The notes under the pieces were generated by a model. The model saw only the letters and a program-made list of their open reading frames with translations, searched no databases and was not told where the DNA came from. The translations under genes and the position numbers were made by a program. From assembly GCF_014205275.1 (NCBI RefSeq), contig NZ_JACHND010000001.1, positions 5,084,001 to 5,148,000 of the forward strand: DNA of 64,000 bases, written 5' to 3'. Shown here in pieces: positions 1 through 8,068 of the stretch; within the stretch, counting starts at the first letter, position 1; every line of letters begins with the position of its first letter. Source of the stretch: Sphaerisporangium siamense. GTDB taxonomy: Bacteria > Actinomycetota > Actinomycetes > Streptosporangiales > Streptosporangiaceae.

Positions 1-23
1 CGCCGCACGCCGCCCGGCGGCCC

Positions 24-1757
24 ATGAGCAACACGACGCGCTACCTGTGCGCCGGGGCGTACCTGGACACCGGGTTCCGCAACAGGGTCCTGGAAGAGAC
101 ATTGCGCGATGAGTTCCGCGCGGTTCCCCCCTCGTACGGCGATTTCGACCTCGCCCCGGTCATCCACCACTGCCGCCGCGCCCGCACCATGCTGATGGTG
201 CGCGACCTGCTCATCACGCTGGTCTTCGTCGTGGGGATCTTCACGCAGTTCCTCGCCACCATCGGCTGGCTGTTCGTCCTCGCCCCCTACGCGCTGCTGA
301 CGCTCGACCGGATACGCCGCGGGCCGCTGCCCGTGCGCCTGCTGCTGTGGGCCTGGGCGATCTACTCCGGCTTCACGATCGTGCTCACCGCCCTCCTCGC
401 GTTGTTCGCCGGCGTGCTCGGCCCGCTGATCGGCCTGTTCCTCGGCCTGCCCGGCACCGGAGCCTCCGGCCTGATCCTGCGCTCGGCCGAGTCCACGCTG
501 ATCAGCGTGTTCGTGGTGCCCCTGGCCACGCTCGGCGTCGCCCTCGCCTACCGCATCGTGACGTACATGACGCTCGTCGGCTCCCTCAAGCCCGGCTCGC
601 CCGAGCCCGAGCCCGCCCCGGCCGACCCGCCCAAGCTCGCGCGCCGCCTCGACTACATCCGCAGGGCCCAGCGCGGCAACATCACCATGTACGCCAACGA
701 GGACGCGTTCATGGGCGCGGGCGCCATCGAGCGCGCCTGGTCCATCGCGGTCGAGCTGGATCGCGCGCGGAGCGCCGACGGCGGGGAGCGGCGGCAGGCG
801 CCCGCCGACATCGACCCGGTGGAGCTGCACGCCCACGTCCGCGACCGGCTCGTCGAGATGCGCGACGGCGTGCTCAGGCAGAACGAGAGCCTCCACCTGC
901 TGCGCATGGGCGACCACGTCGTCACCCGCGGCGCGTTCGAGACGCCCGGCCCGGGGCGGTCCCTCCACCCGCTGATCATCCACGGCGGGCCGGGGAAGGC
1001 GCCCGGCCACGAACGGCCCGAGGACCAGGGACGCCCCCGCTACCAGGCCACCCCGGAGGAGATCGCCGCCGTCATCCGCCACCCGCAGGGCGGCGTGCGC
1101 TACTACCAGCGGGTCACGGTCGGCGGCTCCGGCCAGGAGATCCGGGACGCGCACGGCGGGCTGGTCGCGCCCGCGGAGGACCTGGAGGTCCTCACCTCGG
1201 CCTTCATCTATCTCGCGGTCGAGGGCCGCATGCTCTACACGCAGTTCGTCGTCACCGTGCTGCCGCCCGCCAAGGCCCTGTACCACATCGTCGACGAGCT
1301 GCCCACGATGAACGTGGCCCGCCTGGTCTGGGAGGCCGTCCGCGCGCTGAAGCTCCACCTGATGGCCGACGTGGCCGCCGCGCCCGGGCGTCTGGCCCGC
1401 ACCACCTGGCAGGCGGCCCGCCGGGCCCTCACCGCCCCCGACCCCGCCGACTACCTGGTCTACCGGTACGGCGCGCGGCTGAGCGCGCGGGAGATCGGGG
1501 CCGCCCCCGAGCCGCAGACGCACATCCAGGTGCTGGACACGCTCAAGTACACCAAGCTGATCGAGCAGCGCCTCACCGAGGCCGTGCTCGACTTCCTGGA
1601 GGACCGCGGGGTCGACACCGCCGGCTACCGCCTGCAGGCGGCGAGCGTGTCGATGAACACGCTCATGGTCGGCGCGGGCGGCACCGTGAACGGGCCGGTG
1701 AGCTTCGGCGTGAACTCCTCCGCCACCGTCAACAACCTGGGCCGCGCGGCCACCTGA
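24..1757 (+). CDS. Polytopic membrane protein of unknown function with C-terminal GPxxxG-ATVNN motif
   Basis: The product is 577 residues with no family I recognise. Hydrophobic segments lie at about residues 58-92, 103-140 and 155-185, suggesting four or five membrane spans. A long hydrophilic region of roughly 390 residues follows and is probably cytoplasmic. The extreme C-terminus (557-573) reads GPVSFGVNSSATVNNLG. The next gene carries a very similar stretch near its N-terminus, so the two products may interact through it. The ATG at 24 is the first available start in the window, and an upstream start cannot be excluded. The downstream gene begins 21 bases after the stop, consistent with an operon. 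The function is unknown. Confidence 0.8.
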   Translation: MSNTTRYLCAGAYLDTGFRNRVLEETLRDEFRAVPPSYGDFDLAPVIHHCRRARTMLMVRDLLITLVFVVGIFTQFLATIGWLFVLAPYALLTLDRIRRGPLPVRLLLWAWAIYSGFTIVLTALLALFAGVLGPLIGLFLGLPGTGASGLILRSAESTLISVFVVPLATLGVALAYRIVTYMTLVGSLKPGSPEPEPAPADPPKLARRLDYIRRAQRGNITMYANEDAFMGAGAIERAWSIAVELDRARSADGGERRQAPADIDPVELHAHVRDRLVEMRDGVLRQNESLHLLRMGDHVVTRGAFETPGPGRSLHPLIIHGGPGKAPGHERPEDQGRPRYQATPEEIAAVIRHPQGGVRYYQRVTVGGSGQEIRDAHGGLVAPAEDLEVLTSAFIYLAVEGRMLYTQFVVTVLPPAKALYHIVDELPTMNVARLVWEAVRALKLHLMADVAAAPGRLARTTWQAARRALTAPDPADYLVYRYGARLSAREIGAAPEPQTHIQVLDTLKYTKLIEQRLTEAVLDFLEDRGVDTAGYRLQAASVSMNTLMVGAGGTVNGPVSFGVNSSATVNNLGRAAT

Positions 1758-1778
1758 GGCGATCGGGAGGACCATCCG

Positions 1779-2120
1779 ATGGGCGACGAGTACCGCGTCG
1801 AGGTGAGCGGGCGCGCGGACGGGCCGATCGCGCTCGGCCCGCACGCCCGCGCCACCGTCAACAACGTCGGCGCGCCGGTCACCCCGGCCGACGCCGCCGA
1901 GCTGCTCGACCTGCTGGAGCGGCTCATCGACGCGCACGCCGGCGAGATCCGCGACCCGGACAAGGCCTCCAGGGACCTGGCGGACGTGCGCGGCGAGCTG
2001 GAGGAGGCGTCCCCCGACCGCGACCGCGTCCTGGACGCGCTCCGGCGGCTCGCGGCCCGGGCGGCGGAGGTGACGGTCATCGTCGAGGTCGTCTCCAAGG
2101 TGCGGGAACTGTTCGCCTGA
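1779..2120 (+). CDS. Small hypothetical protein sharing the ATVNN motif with its upstream neighbour
   Basis: The product is 113 residues, acidic and soluble. Residues 15-31 (GPIALGPHARATVNNVG) match the C-terminal tail of the upstream membrane protein at 9 of 17 positions, including all of ATVNN. The rest (about 35-113) is predicted helical, with a leucine-rich stretch (AAELLDLLERLID) and a charged heptad-like region. The ATG at 1779 is preceded by GGGAGG with suitable spacing. Motif sharing between the end of one gene and the start of its neighbour resembles paired homotypic interaction motifs such as bacterial amyloid signalling sequences. That comparison is inference; no enzymatic domain is visible. 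Confidence 0.75.
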   Translation: MGDEYRVEVSGRADGPIALGPHARATVNNVGAPVTPADAAELLDLLERLIDAHAGEIRDPDKASRDLADVRGELEEASPDRDRVLDALRRLAARAAEVTVIVEVVSKVRELFA

Positions 2121-2149
2121 CCCCCGCGGACGCTCAGTACACTGGCGGC

Positions 2150-2860
2150 GTGCTCGTGATCGACCGGGTCAGGATGGCCTTCACCGACCGCCACGGGGGA
2201 GTCAGCTCGGGGGCGTACGGCACGCGCAACCTCGGCGGCGGCGTGGGGGACGACCCCGGGGCCGTCGCGGAGAACCGCGCGCGCACCGCCGAGGGCTTCG
2301 GCCTCGACCCCGCGGACGTGGTGTTCATGCGGCAGGTCCACGGCCGCGACGTCGCCCACGTGACCATGCCGTTCGACGGCGAGCCGCCCCCGCTGGACGG
2401 GGTGTTCACCGACAGGCCCGGGCTCGGGCTGGCGGTGCTGGTCGCCGACTGCGCGCCCGTCCTCCTCGCCGACCCCTCCGCCGGCCTGGCCGGCGCCGCG
2501 CACTCCGGCCGCGCCGGCACGGCCGCCGGGGTGGTGACCGCCCTGGCCGAGGCCATGCGCGCCCGCGGCGCCCGCGACCTGGTCGCGCTGGTCGGCCCGC
2601 TCGCGTGCGGCTCCTGCTACGAGGTCCCCGAGGCCATGCGCGCCGAGTTCGCCGCCGCGCTGCCCGAGGCGTGGTCGTCCACCCGCGCGGGCACCCCCGC
2701 CCTCGACCTGCGGGCCGCCATCTCCGCCCAGCTCGCCCGCGCCGGCGTGGAGGACGTCCGCCACGACGCGCGCTGCACCATCGAGACCGCCGACCTGTTC
2801 TCTCACCGGCGCGACCGCCCGACCGGCAGGTTCGCCGGGTACGTCTGGCTCGACGGCTGA
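2150..2860 (+). CDS. pgeF: PgeF/YfiH family (laccase-domain) purine nucleoside phosphorylase/peptidoglycan editing protein
   Basis: The product is 236 residues, typical of the multicopper polyphenol oxidase/YfiH (LACC1-like) family. Members act on purine nucleosides (deaminase/phosphorylase activity) and, as PgeF, keep peptidoglycan composition faithful. Family signatures are the N-terminal TDRHGGVS, the RQVHG motif (metal His), the VADCAPVLLAD block (Cys ligand), AHSGRAGTA (His ligand) and a C-terminal RDRPTGRFAG block. The GTG at 2150 starts the homologous region, and the upstream gene stops at 2120. In many bacteria this gene sits beside ftsZ, but here it is not in a division cluster. Its last 58 bases overlap the end of the convergent acyltransferase gene. 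Confidence 0.85.
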   Translation: MLVIDRVRMAFTDRHGGVSSGAYGTRNLGGGVGDDPGAVAENRARTAEGFGLDPADVVFMRQVHGRDVAHVTMPFDGEPPPLDGVFTDRPGLGLAVLVADCAPVLLADPSAGLAGAAHSGRAGTAAGVVTALAEAMRARGARDLVALVGPLACGSCYEVPEAMRAEFAAALPEAWSSTRAGTPALDLRAAISAQLARAGVEDVRHDARCTIETADLFSHRRDRPTGRFAGYVWLDG

Positions 2861-4200
2861 GCCGTACGGCCGGACGCCCGAGCCGCCGGCACCGGGAGCC
2901 TGGACACGGCCGCCCGTCGCCGCGTCGGCGTGACCAGCGCCACCCCCGTCAGCACGGCCGCCGCCCCCAGCATCGGCGCGACGCCGGGCGCGAAGCCGGT
3001 GACGGTCAGGGTGAGCAGCCCCGCCCCCGCCAGGCCCGTCGCGGCGGCGACCCGGACCGCGCCCGGGTTCGCCCCGGCCGCGGCGGGCGGCTCCTCGTGC
3101 CGCGCGAACAGCCGGATCAGCGGCCAGGCCACCAGCGCCAGCGCGGCCAGCCACAGCGGCCACCCGGCCAGCCACGCGGCGCTCGCCGGGGCCGGGGTCG
3201 CCAGGCCGAAGCCCACCACGGCCACGCCCGCGACCACGAACAGCGCGCTCATGTGCCACAGATAGACGGTCATCATGCGCGGGCCCGCCCACGCCGCGAC
3301 CCGCGCCACCCGGGGCCGCGCGGCCAGGCGCACGATGCGGGGACGCAGCAGCATCGCCAGCCCGATCTGCCCGAACGCCACGCCGAGCAGCGCCACGGTC
3401 GGCGGGGCCATGTTGGAGATCGCCCCCGGCAGGCCGATCATGCTGCCCGGGTACGGCCCGAAGGCGACCAGGGCGGCGGCGGTGACGAAGCCGCCCACGG
3501 CCATGAGCCGGAACCCGGCGAGCCTGCCCTGGGCGTAGAGGAAGCCGAGCTGGTGGACCGCCAGCCAGACGAACGCCACGTTGGCGTATCCGGCCGCCTC
3601 GGCGCCGGTGAACCTGATCACGTCGGTGAGCACGGCGGCCACGGCCAGCGCGGCGGGCACGCGCCCGCCGAACCGCTCGCCGAGGCGCAGCAGCCACGGC
3701 GTGGCCGCCACCGCGACCAGGTAGATCGCGAGGAACCACAGCAACTGCCCAGCCAGCCGGGCGGCGACCAGCATGGGCTGCTCCGGCAGCCCGAACGCCG
3801 GCAGCAGGTAGGGGAGCGGGATCCACACCGCAGCCAGCGGGAGCACCGGCCAGGCCAGGCGCCGCACGCGCCCGGCCAGCCAGCGCGCGTCCCCGCCGCC
3901 GCGCGAGACGTGCGATCGGTGGCTGATCGCGTTGGCGGCGCCGCCGGCGAAGAAGACCAGCGGCATCACCTGGGTGATCCAGGTGATCACGAACGCGCCC
4001 GGCGAGCTGAAGGCGTTGCCCGTGGTGACGCGTCCCCCGGCGTAGGAGAGGACCGGGATGCTCCAGTGCTCCAGCACCACCATCCCGATGCCGAACAGCC
4101 GCAGCAGATCGATGAACAGGTCGCGGCCGGGGCGGGCCCGGGAGACGGGAGGCGGCGGTCCGGCCGGGGGGACCGGGGGGACGGCGAGCTGGGCGGGCAT
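2803..4200 (-). CDS. Acyltransferase 3 family membrane protein
   Basis: The product is 465 residues with about ten hydrophobic segments, matching the acyltransferase 3 (OafA-like) fold that transfers acyl groups to surface sugars or other exported molecules. The diagnostic N-terminal motif is present: RDLFIDLLRLFGIGMVVLEHW, with the catalytic-type His before W. The end runs into a basic, proline-rich tail. The ATG at 4200 has GAGGTG eight bases upstream; a longer version reaching 4350 lacks one. It diverges from the histidine kinase gene and overlaps the 3' end of the convergent pgeF gene. The substrate cannot be told from the sequence. Confidence 0.82.
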   Translation of the reverse strand: MPAQLAVPPVPPAGPPPPVSRARPGRDLFIDLLRLFGIGMVVLEHWSIPVLSYAGGRVTTGNAFSSPGAFVITWITQVMPLVFFAGGAANAISHRSHVSRGGGDARWLAGRVRRLAWPVLPLAAVWIPLPYLLPAFGLPEQPMLVAARLAGQLLWFLAIYLVAVAATPWLLRLGERFGGRVPAALAVAAVLTDVIRFTGAEAAGYANVAFVWLAVHQLGFLYAQGRLAGFRLMAVGGFVTAAALVAFGPYPGSMIGLPGAISNMAPPTVALLGVAFGQIGLAMLLRPRIVRLAARPRVARVAAWAGPRMMTVYLWHMSALFVVAGVAVVGFGLATPAPASAAWLAGWPLWLAALALVAWPLIRLFARHEEPPAAAGANPGAVRVAAATGLAGAGLLTLTVTGFAPGVAPMLGAAAVLTGVALVTPTRRRAAVSRLPVPAARASGRTAQPSSQTYPANLPVGRSRR

Positions 4201-4402
4201 GAGAGCACCTCGCGTGAGGGGAGAGGAATCCGGGTGGAGAACCCGTGCTCCGACCCTCTCGCCGCGGGCGGGGCACGCGCAGTGACGGCTGCGGGCGTCT
4301 TGCCGTCCGGTCACCCGGCCGGCCGCGGTAGTGCTGGCCCTACCGTCCACTCACCTGCGCACTGGCTCGAAGCGCCCCCTCCGGGCTCGTACCTTTGACG
4401 GC

Positions 4403-5650
4403 ATGACCTCCCCTTTCAAGCGTCTCGGCACGGACACCCGCTACCTGCTGCTGGGCTTTCCTCTTGGCGTGCTGAGCTTCTGCCTGCTGCTGCCGGGCCT
4501 CGTGGCGGGGATCGGCACGGCCGTGGTGTGGCTGGGGCTGCCGATCCTGGCCGGGACCCTGCTGATGGCCAGGGGTTTCGCCAACGTCGCGCGCAGCAGG
4601 CTGCCCGAGATCCTCGGCAGGCCCGTGGCCCTGCCGCGCCTCAAGAGGGCGCCCGAGGGGGCGAGCCGGCCGCGCCGGATGATGCAGCCGCTGCTGGACG
4701 GCCAGTCGTGGCTGGACCTGCTGCACGGCATCGTGGTGTTCCCCGTGGCGACCATCACCTTCGTCGTGACCGTGGCGTGGTGGGGGGTGACGCTGACCGG
4801 CCTGCTCTACCCGTTGTTCGGATGGATCATCCCCCAGTCGCCCGACAACGTGCAGCTCCCCGAGCTGCTCGGGCTGGGCAGGGGCTACACCGTGGACGCG
4901 CTGTTCTACGTCGCCGTCGGGGCGGTGTTCGGGCTGACCCTGCCGCTGGTCCTGCGGAGCGCCGCCCTGCTGCAGGCCGGTCTCGGCCGGGCGCTGCTCA
5001 CCGGCGTGGCCGAGCTGCGCGAGCGCATCGACGACCTCACCGAGGGGCGCGCCGCCGCGGTGTCGGCGGAGGCCGACGCCCTGCGCAGGCTGGAGCGCGA
5101 CATCCACGACGGGCCGCAGCAGCGTCTGGTCCACCTGGCGATGGAGCTGTCCCGGGCCCAGCGCCAGATGCGCAGGGACCCGCAGGCCGCCCAGGCGACG
5201 CTCGCCGAGGCGATCACCGCGACCCGCGACACGCTGGACGAGCTGCGCGCCCTGTCGCGGGGCATCGCGCCGCCGATCCTGAGCGACCGCGGCCTGGCCC
5301 CCGCGCTCGCCGCGCTCGCCGGACGCTGCACGGTCCCGGTGGAGCTCGACGTGCAGACCGCCGAGCGGTACACCGCCGTCGTCGAGAACACCGTCTACTA
5401 CGTGGCGGCCGAGTCGCTGACCAACGTCGCCAAGCACAGCAGGGCCCAGCTCTGCACGCTGTCGCTCACCCGCCTGGGGGACACGCTGGTGCTGAGCATC
5501 GGCGATGATGGGGTCGGCGGCGCCCACGTCGCCAAGGGGCACGGTCTGTCCGGGCTCGCCGACCGGCTGCGCGCGGTCGACGGCGAGCTGGCCGTCCAGT
5601 CGCCCGTCGGAGGTCCCACTTTGATCGTCGCGGAGGTGCCGTGCGGGTAG
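4403..5650 (+). CDS. Sensor histidine kinase, NarL/DesK-type (HisKA_3)
   Basis: The product is 415 residues. The N-terminal part holds about four membrane spans (about 17-55, 110-140 and 165-190) in a region resembling the actinobacterial sensor domain common in these kinases. The phosphoacceptor box RDIHDGPQQRLV places the phosphorylated His at residue 235. The ATPase domain follows with an N box (AAESLTNVAKHS) and G boxes (GDDGVGG, GHGLSGLADRL). The response regulator overlaps its 3' end by 10 bases, so the two form a translationally coupled two-component system. The start was chosen at ATG 4403, matching the common MTSPF-type N-terminus; earlier in-frame starts are within the divergent promoter region. 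The signal is unknown. Confidence 0.9.
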   Translation: MTSPFKRLGTDTRYLLLGFPLGVLSFCLLLPGLVAGIGTAVVWLGLPILAGTLLMARGFANVARSRLPEILGRPVALPRLKRAPEGASRPRRMMQPLLDGQSWLDLLHGIVVFPVATITFVVTVAWWGVTLTGLLYPLFGWIIPQSPDNVQLPELLGLGRGYTVDALFYVAVGAVFGLTLPLVLRSAALLQAGLGRALLTGVAELRERIDDLTEGRAAAVSAEADALRRLERDIHDGPQQRLVHLAMELSRAQRQMRRDPQAAQATLAEAITATRDTLDELRALSRGIAPPILSDRGLAPALAALAGRCTVPVELDVQTAERYTAVVENTVYYVAAESLTNVAKHSRAQLCTLSLTRLGDTLVLSIGDDGVGGAHVAKGHGLSGLADRLRAVDGELAVQSPVGGPTLIVAEVPCG

Positions 5651-6288
5651 TCGTCGCCGATGACGCCGTGCTCATCAGGTCCGGCCTGATCAGGCTGCTG
5701 GAGGAGTTCGGCTGCGAGGTGGTGGACGCGGTCGGCGACGGCGACGCCCTGGTGAAGTCCGTCGTCGCCCACCGCCCCGACATCTCGGTCGTGGACGTCC
5801 GCATGCCGCCCGGTTTCACCGACGAGGGCCTGCGCGCCGCCGTGGAGGCCCGGCGGCGGGTGCCGGGCTCCCCGATCATGATCCTTTCGCAGTACGTCGA
5901 GGTGTCCTACGCCGACGACCTGCTGGCCGACGCGCGCGGCGCGGTCGGCTACCTGCTCAAGGACCGCGTGGCCGACGTGGACGAGTTCCTGGAGGGGCTG
6001 CGTCGCGTGGCCTCCGGCGGCACCGTTTTCGACCCTCAGGTGGTGGCCCAGTTGATGGTCAGGCGACGGCGCGACGACCCGCTCGCGTCGCTGACCCCGC
6101 GCGAGCGCGAGGTGCTAGGCCTGATGGCCGAGGGGAAGTCCAACCCGGCGATCGGCCGGCAGCTCGTCATCACCGACGGCGCGGTCGAGAAGCACGTGCG
6201 CAGCATCTTCAACAAGCTCGGCCTGTACGCCGACGACGGCGACCAGCACCGGCGGGTGCTCGCCGTGCTGGCCTACCTGCGCTCCTGA
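5641..6288 (+). CDS. LuxR/NarL-family response regulator
   Basis: The product is 215 residues. The receiver domain (1-120) has the acidic pocket at VADDAV, the phosphoacceptor Asp52 in VVDVRMPPG and the conserved Lys in YLLKDRV. The C-terminal LuxR helix-turn-helix (about 148-205) begins LTPREREVLGLMAEGKSN. The GTG start at 5641 lies inside the kinase gene and overlaps its stop, so kinase and regulator should be made in step. A short insertion (YADDGDQHRR) in place of the usual short turn near the C-terminus is seen in other actinobacterial members. Likely DNA targets are not evident in the window. Confidence 0.92.
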   Translation: MRVVVADDAVLIRSGLIRLLEEFGCEVVDAVGDGDALVKSVVAHRPDISVVDVRMPPGFTDEGLRAAVEARRRVPGSPIMILSQYVEVSYADDLLADARGAVGYLLKDRVADVDEFLEGLRRVASGGTVFDPQVVAQLMVRRRRDDPLASLTPREREVLGLMAEGKSNPAIGRQLVITDGAVEKHVRSIFNKLGLYADDGDQHRRVLAVLAYLRS

Positions 6289-6295
6289 ACGGTGC

Positions 6296-7048
6296 TCAGC
6301 CGGGGACGACGACGGTGACCGACGTGAGCACGTGCCGGAACCCCAGACGCTCGTACAGCCGCCGGGCCGGGTTGCCCTCGGTGACGGCGAGGCCGAGCGC
6401 GGGCAGCCCGTGCAGCGTGGCCAGGGCGAGCGCCCGGCGCAGCATCACCGCGCCGAGCCCGGCGTACCGGGGGTTCGGGTCGCGGAAGACGTCGTAGATC
6501 CACGGGCCGGCGAGCGGGGGGTCGCCGTGGCCGCCGACGAGCACCCCGGCGACCACGCGGTCGTCGCGCAGCAGCAGCCCCCCGCAGGGCAGCAGCGGGC
6601 CGTAGGACTCCCCGGCCAGCAGCGGCGCGAGCTCCCCTTCGAGGGCCTCGGCGTCGGTGCGGGGATTGTGGTCGGGGTGGCCGGCCGGATAGGCGGCGCG
6701 CCAGGCGGGGAACACCTCGGCGGCGGGGACGGCGTCGCAGGACACCACGCCGTAGCCGGTCTCGGCCCACTCCGCGGGGGCCGGGTCGGCGCGCAGGTCT
6801 CGCGAGTGGACGTGGGCGTGCCGCCGCGGGCGGGCTCCCGCGGCGAGCAGGCGGCGGGCGAGGTCCTCGTCGCAGGAGATCACCCAGCCCGGCATGTCGC
6901 GCAGGATCACCTCGACCGCGCCGGGGGCGAGCTCGCGGGCGAGGTCGGCCCAGGGGCGCCCGGCGCGCGTGCCCTCGACGTAGCTGAGCACCGGGCGCCC
7001 GGCCTGGTCGGTGGCCGTCCGGCGGCTGAGAGTCTCCACGCCGTCCAA
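6296..7048 (-). CDS. GNAT family N-acetyltransferase
   Basis: The product is 250 residues. The C-terminal 130 residues are a GNAT fold: a beta strand with DDRVVAGVLVGG, the acetyl-CoA-binding motif RYAGLGAVMLRRAL and the final EGNPARRLYERLGFRHV motif. The N-terminal 110 residues look like a second, degenerate GNAT-like half, giving a tandem arrangement seen in many actinobacterial acetyltransferases. The substrate is unknown. It converges on the response regulator with only 7 bases between stops. The ATG at 7048 is the first in-frame start and has no upstream competitor in the AT-richer intergenic region. Confidence 0.82.
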   Translation of the reverse strand: MDGVETLSRRTATDQAGRPVLSYVEGTRAGRPWADLARELAPGAVEVILRDMPGWVISCDEDLARRLLAAGARPRRHAHVHSRDLRADPAPAEWAETGYGVVSCDAVPAAEVFPAWRAAYPAGHPDHNPRTDAEALEGELAPLLAGESYGPLLPCGGLLLRDDRVVAGVLVGGHGDPPLAGPWIYDVFRDPNPRYAGLGAVMLRRALALATLHGLPALGLAVTEGNPARRLYERLGFRHVLTSVTVVVPG

Positions 7049-7183
7049 GTTAGGGCCGCCCGGACCGAACGGCCACTGCTTTTCGGGTGATTTGCCCAGG
7101 TTGCTGGCTTTGTGCGCGAATCATCCGGCAGATATTTACCGGAGTCAGGATGCGATTCAAGGGTCCGAAAATTATGTAACGTT

Positions 7184-7284
7184 CTGGTACCAGCGCGGCC
7201 GGTGAGGCGCTAGTGTGATCGCGCGCGCAAATGTCCCGATGATCCCGGTAGGCACCCTGCAGCACGTTGTCCGGTATGTACCGG
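7184..7284. promoter_or_regulatory. Divergent intergenic region with two palindromes
   Basis: The 261-base gap between the GNAT gene and the cytochrome b gene is AT-richer than its surroundings. It holds a perfect palindrome CTGGTACCAG (7184-7193) and a second dyad CCGGTA-TG-TACCGG (7271-7284), 25 bases upstream of the cytochrome b start. Both share GGTA/TACC half-sites. They could be operators for one dimeric regulator controlling the redox gene pair. No regulator is assigned. Confidence 0.3.
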
Positions 7285-7309
7285 CCGGCGTTATCTGGCG
7301 GAGGACGGG

Positions 7310-8068
7310 ATGAAAGAAACGCGGCATAGACGTGCCCCGCAGCGAACCCGCCCACGAGGCCCCCTCGTGGTAGGCCTGTTCACGTCCACGTCGCTGGTCG
7401 CCGGGACGGCGCTCTTCGGGGCGTCGGTCTTCGGCGAGGTGCAAGGCTTCCTCATCTTCTACTCGGGGGTGTTCACACTCGTCGCGCTCACGGCGACGGT
7501 GCTGGCCGGCCTGGCCGCCACCGATCGCATCCTCCTCGCGGTACGGCACCGCGTCCGCCTCCAGGCCGTCCACCGGGCCGCCGCGGTCCTGTCCACCGGC
7601 TTCCTGATCACCCACGTCGTCCTCCAGATCCTGCGAGGACGCCTGGACCCCGCGGGGGCGTTCCTGCCCGGACGGGCCGGGCAGGCGGTCGGCCTCGGCA
7701 CGATCGCCGCCTACCTGCTCGTCCTCGCCGCCGCGACCGGCGCCTTCCGCGGGCGCTTCGCCACCATGTCCCGCCCGTGGGTGTGGCGAACCCTGCACGT
7801 CACGGCCTACCTGTGCTGGCCGCTCGCGATCGTGCACGGGCTCACCGCGGGGCGCGACCCCGCCGACTGGGTGACTCTGTGTTACGTCGCCTCCCTCGTC
7901 GCGGTCGGGCTCGGCCTGCTCGCCCGGACGGTCGTCACCGCCGGGCCGAGGCCCGGCGCCCCGGCCGTCCGCCCGGCCACCATCGGCCGCAGGGCCGAGT
8001 ACATCCGGGTCGACGACGTCTTCGACGAGGAGTTCTGGGTGACCTTGAGAAAGGAGGTGCGGCGATGA
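7310..8068 (+). CDS. Ferric-reductase-like haem b membrane protein
   Basis: The product is 252 residues with about six membrane spans (about 20-40, 50-72, 90-110, 125-145, 160-180 and 190-210). Histidines inside helices (HRAAAV, ITHV, LHVTAY, IVHGL) are spaced as in ferric-reductase/cytochrome b transmembrane domains, where they ligate two haem b groups. The C-terminal tail is cytoplasmic and acidic (DDVFDEEFW). Its stop overlaps the ATG of the NuoF-like gene, so the two are very probably a complex moving electrons between a soluble flavin/iron-sulfur protein and a membrane pool. Direction and partner are inferred. Start ATG 7310 is preceded by GGCGGAGGACGGG. Confidence 0.8.
   Translation: MKETRHRRAPQRTRPRGPLVVGLFTSTSLVAGTALFGASVFGEVQGFLIFYSGVFTLVALTATVLAGLAATDRILLAVRHRVRLQAVHRAAAVLSTGFLITHVVLQILRGRLDPAGAFLPGRAGQAVGLGTIAAYLLVLAAATGAFRGRFATMSRPWVWRTLHVTAYLCWPLAIVHGLTAGRDPADWVTLCYVASLVAVGLGLLARTVVTAGPRPGAPAVRPATIGRRAEYIRVDDVFDEEFWVTLRKEVRR

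Noticed and set aside
1625-4276. Very long minus-strand open frame (about 880 codons) and similar long frames opposite many genes
   Set aside because: These are antisense or out-of-frame shadows caused by high GC; their translations are Arg/Pro/Gly/Ala-rich with no domain, and real genes cover the same bases.
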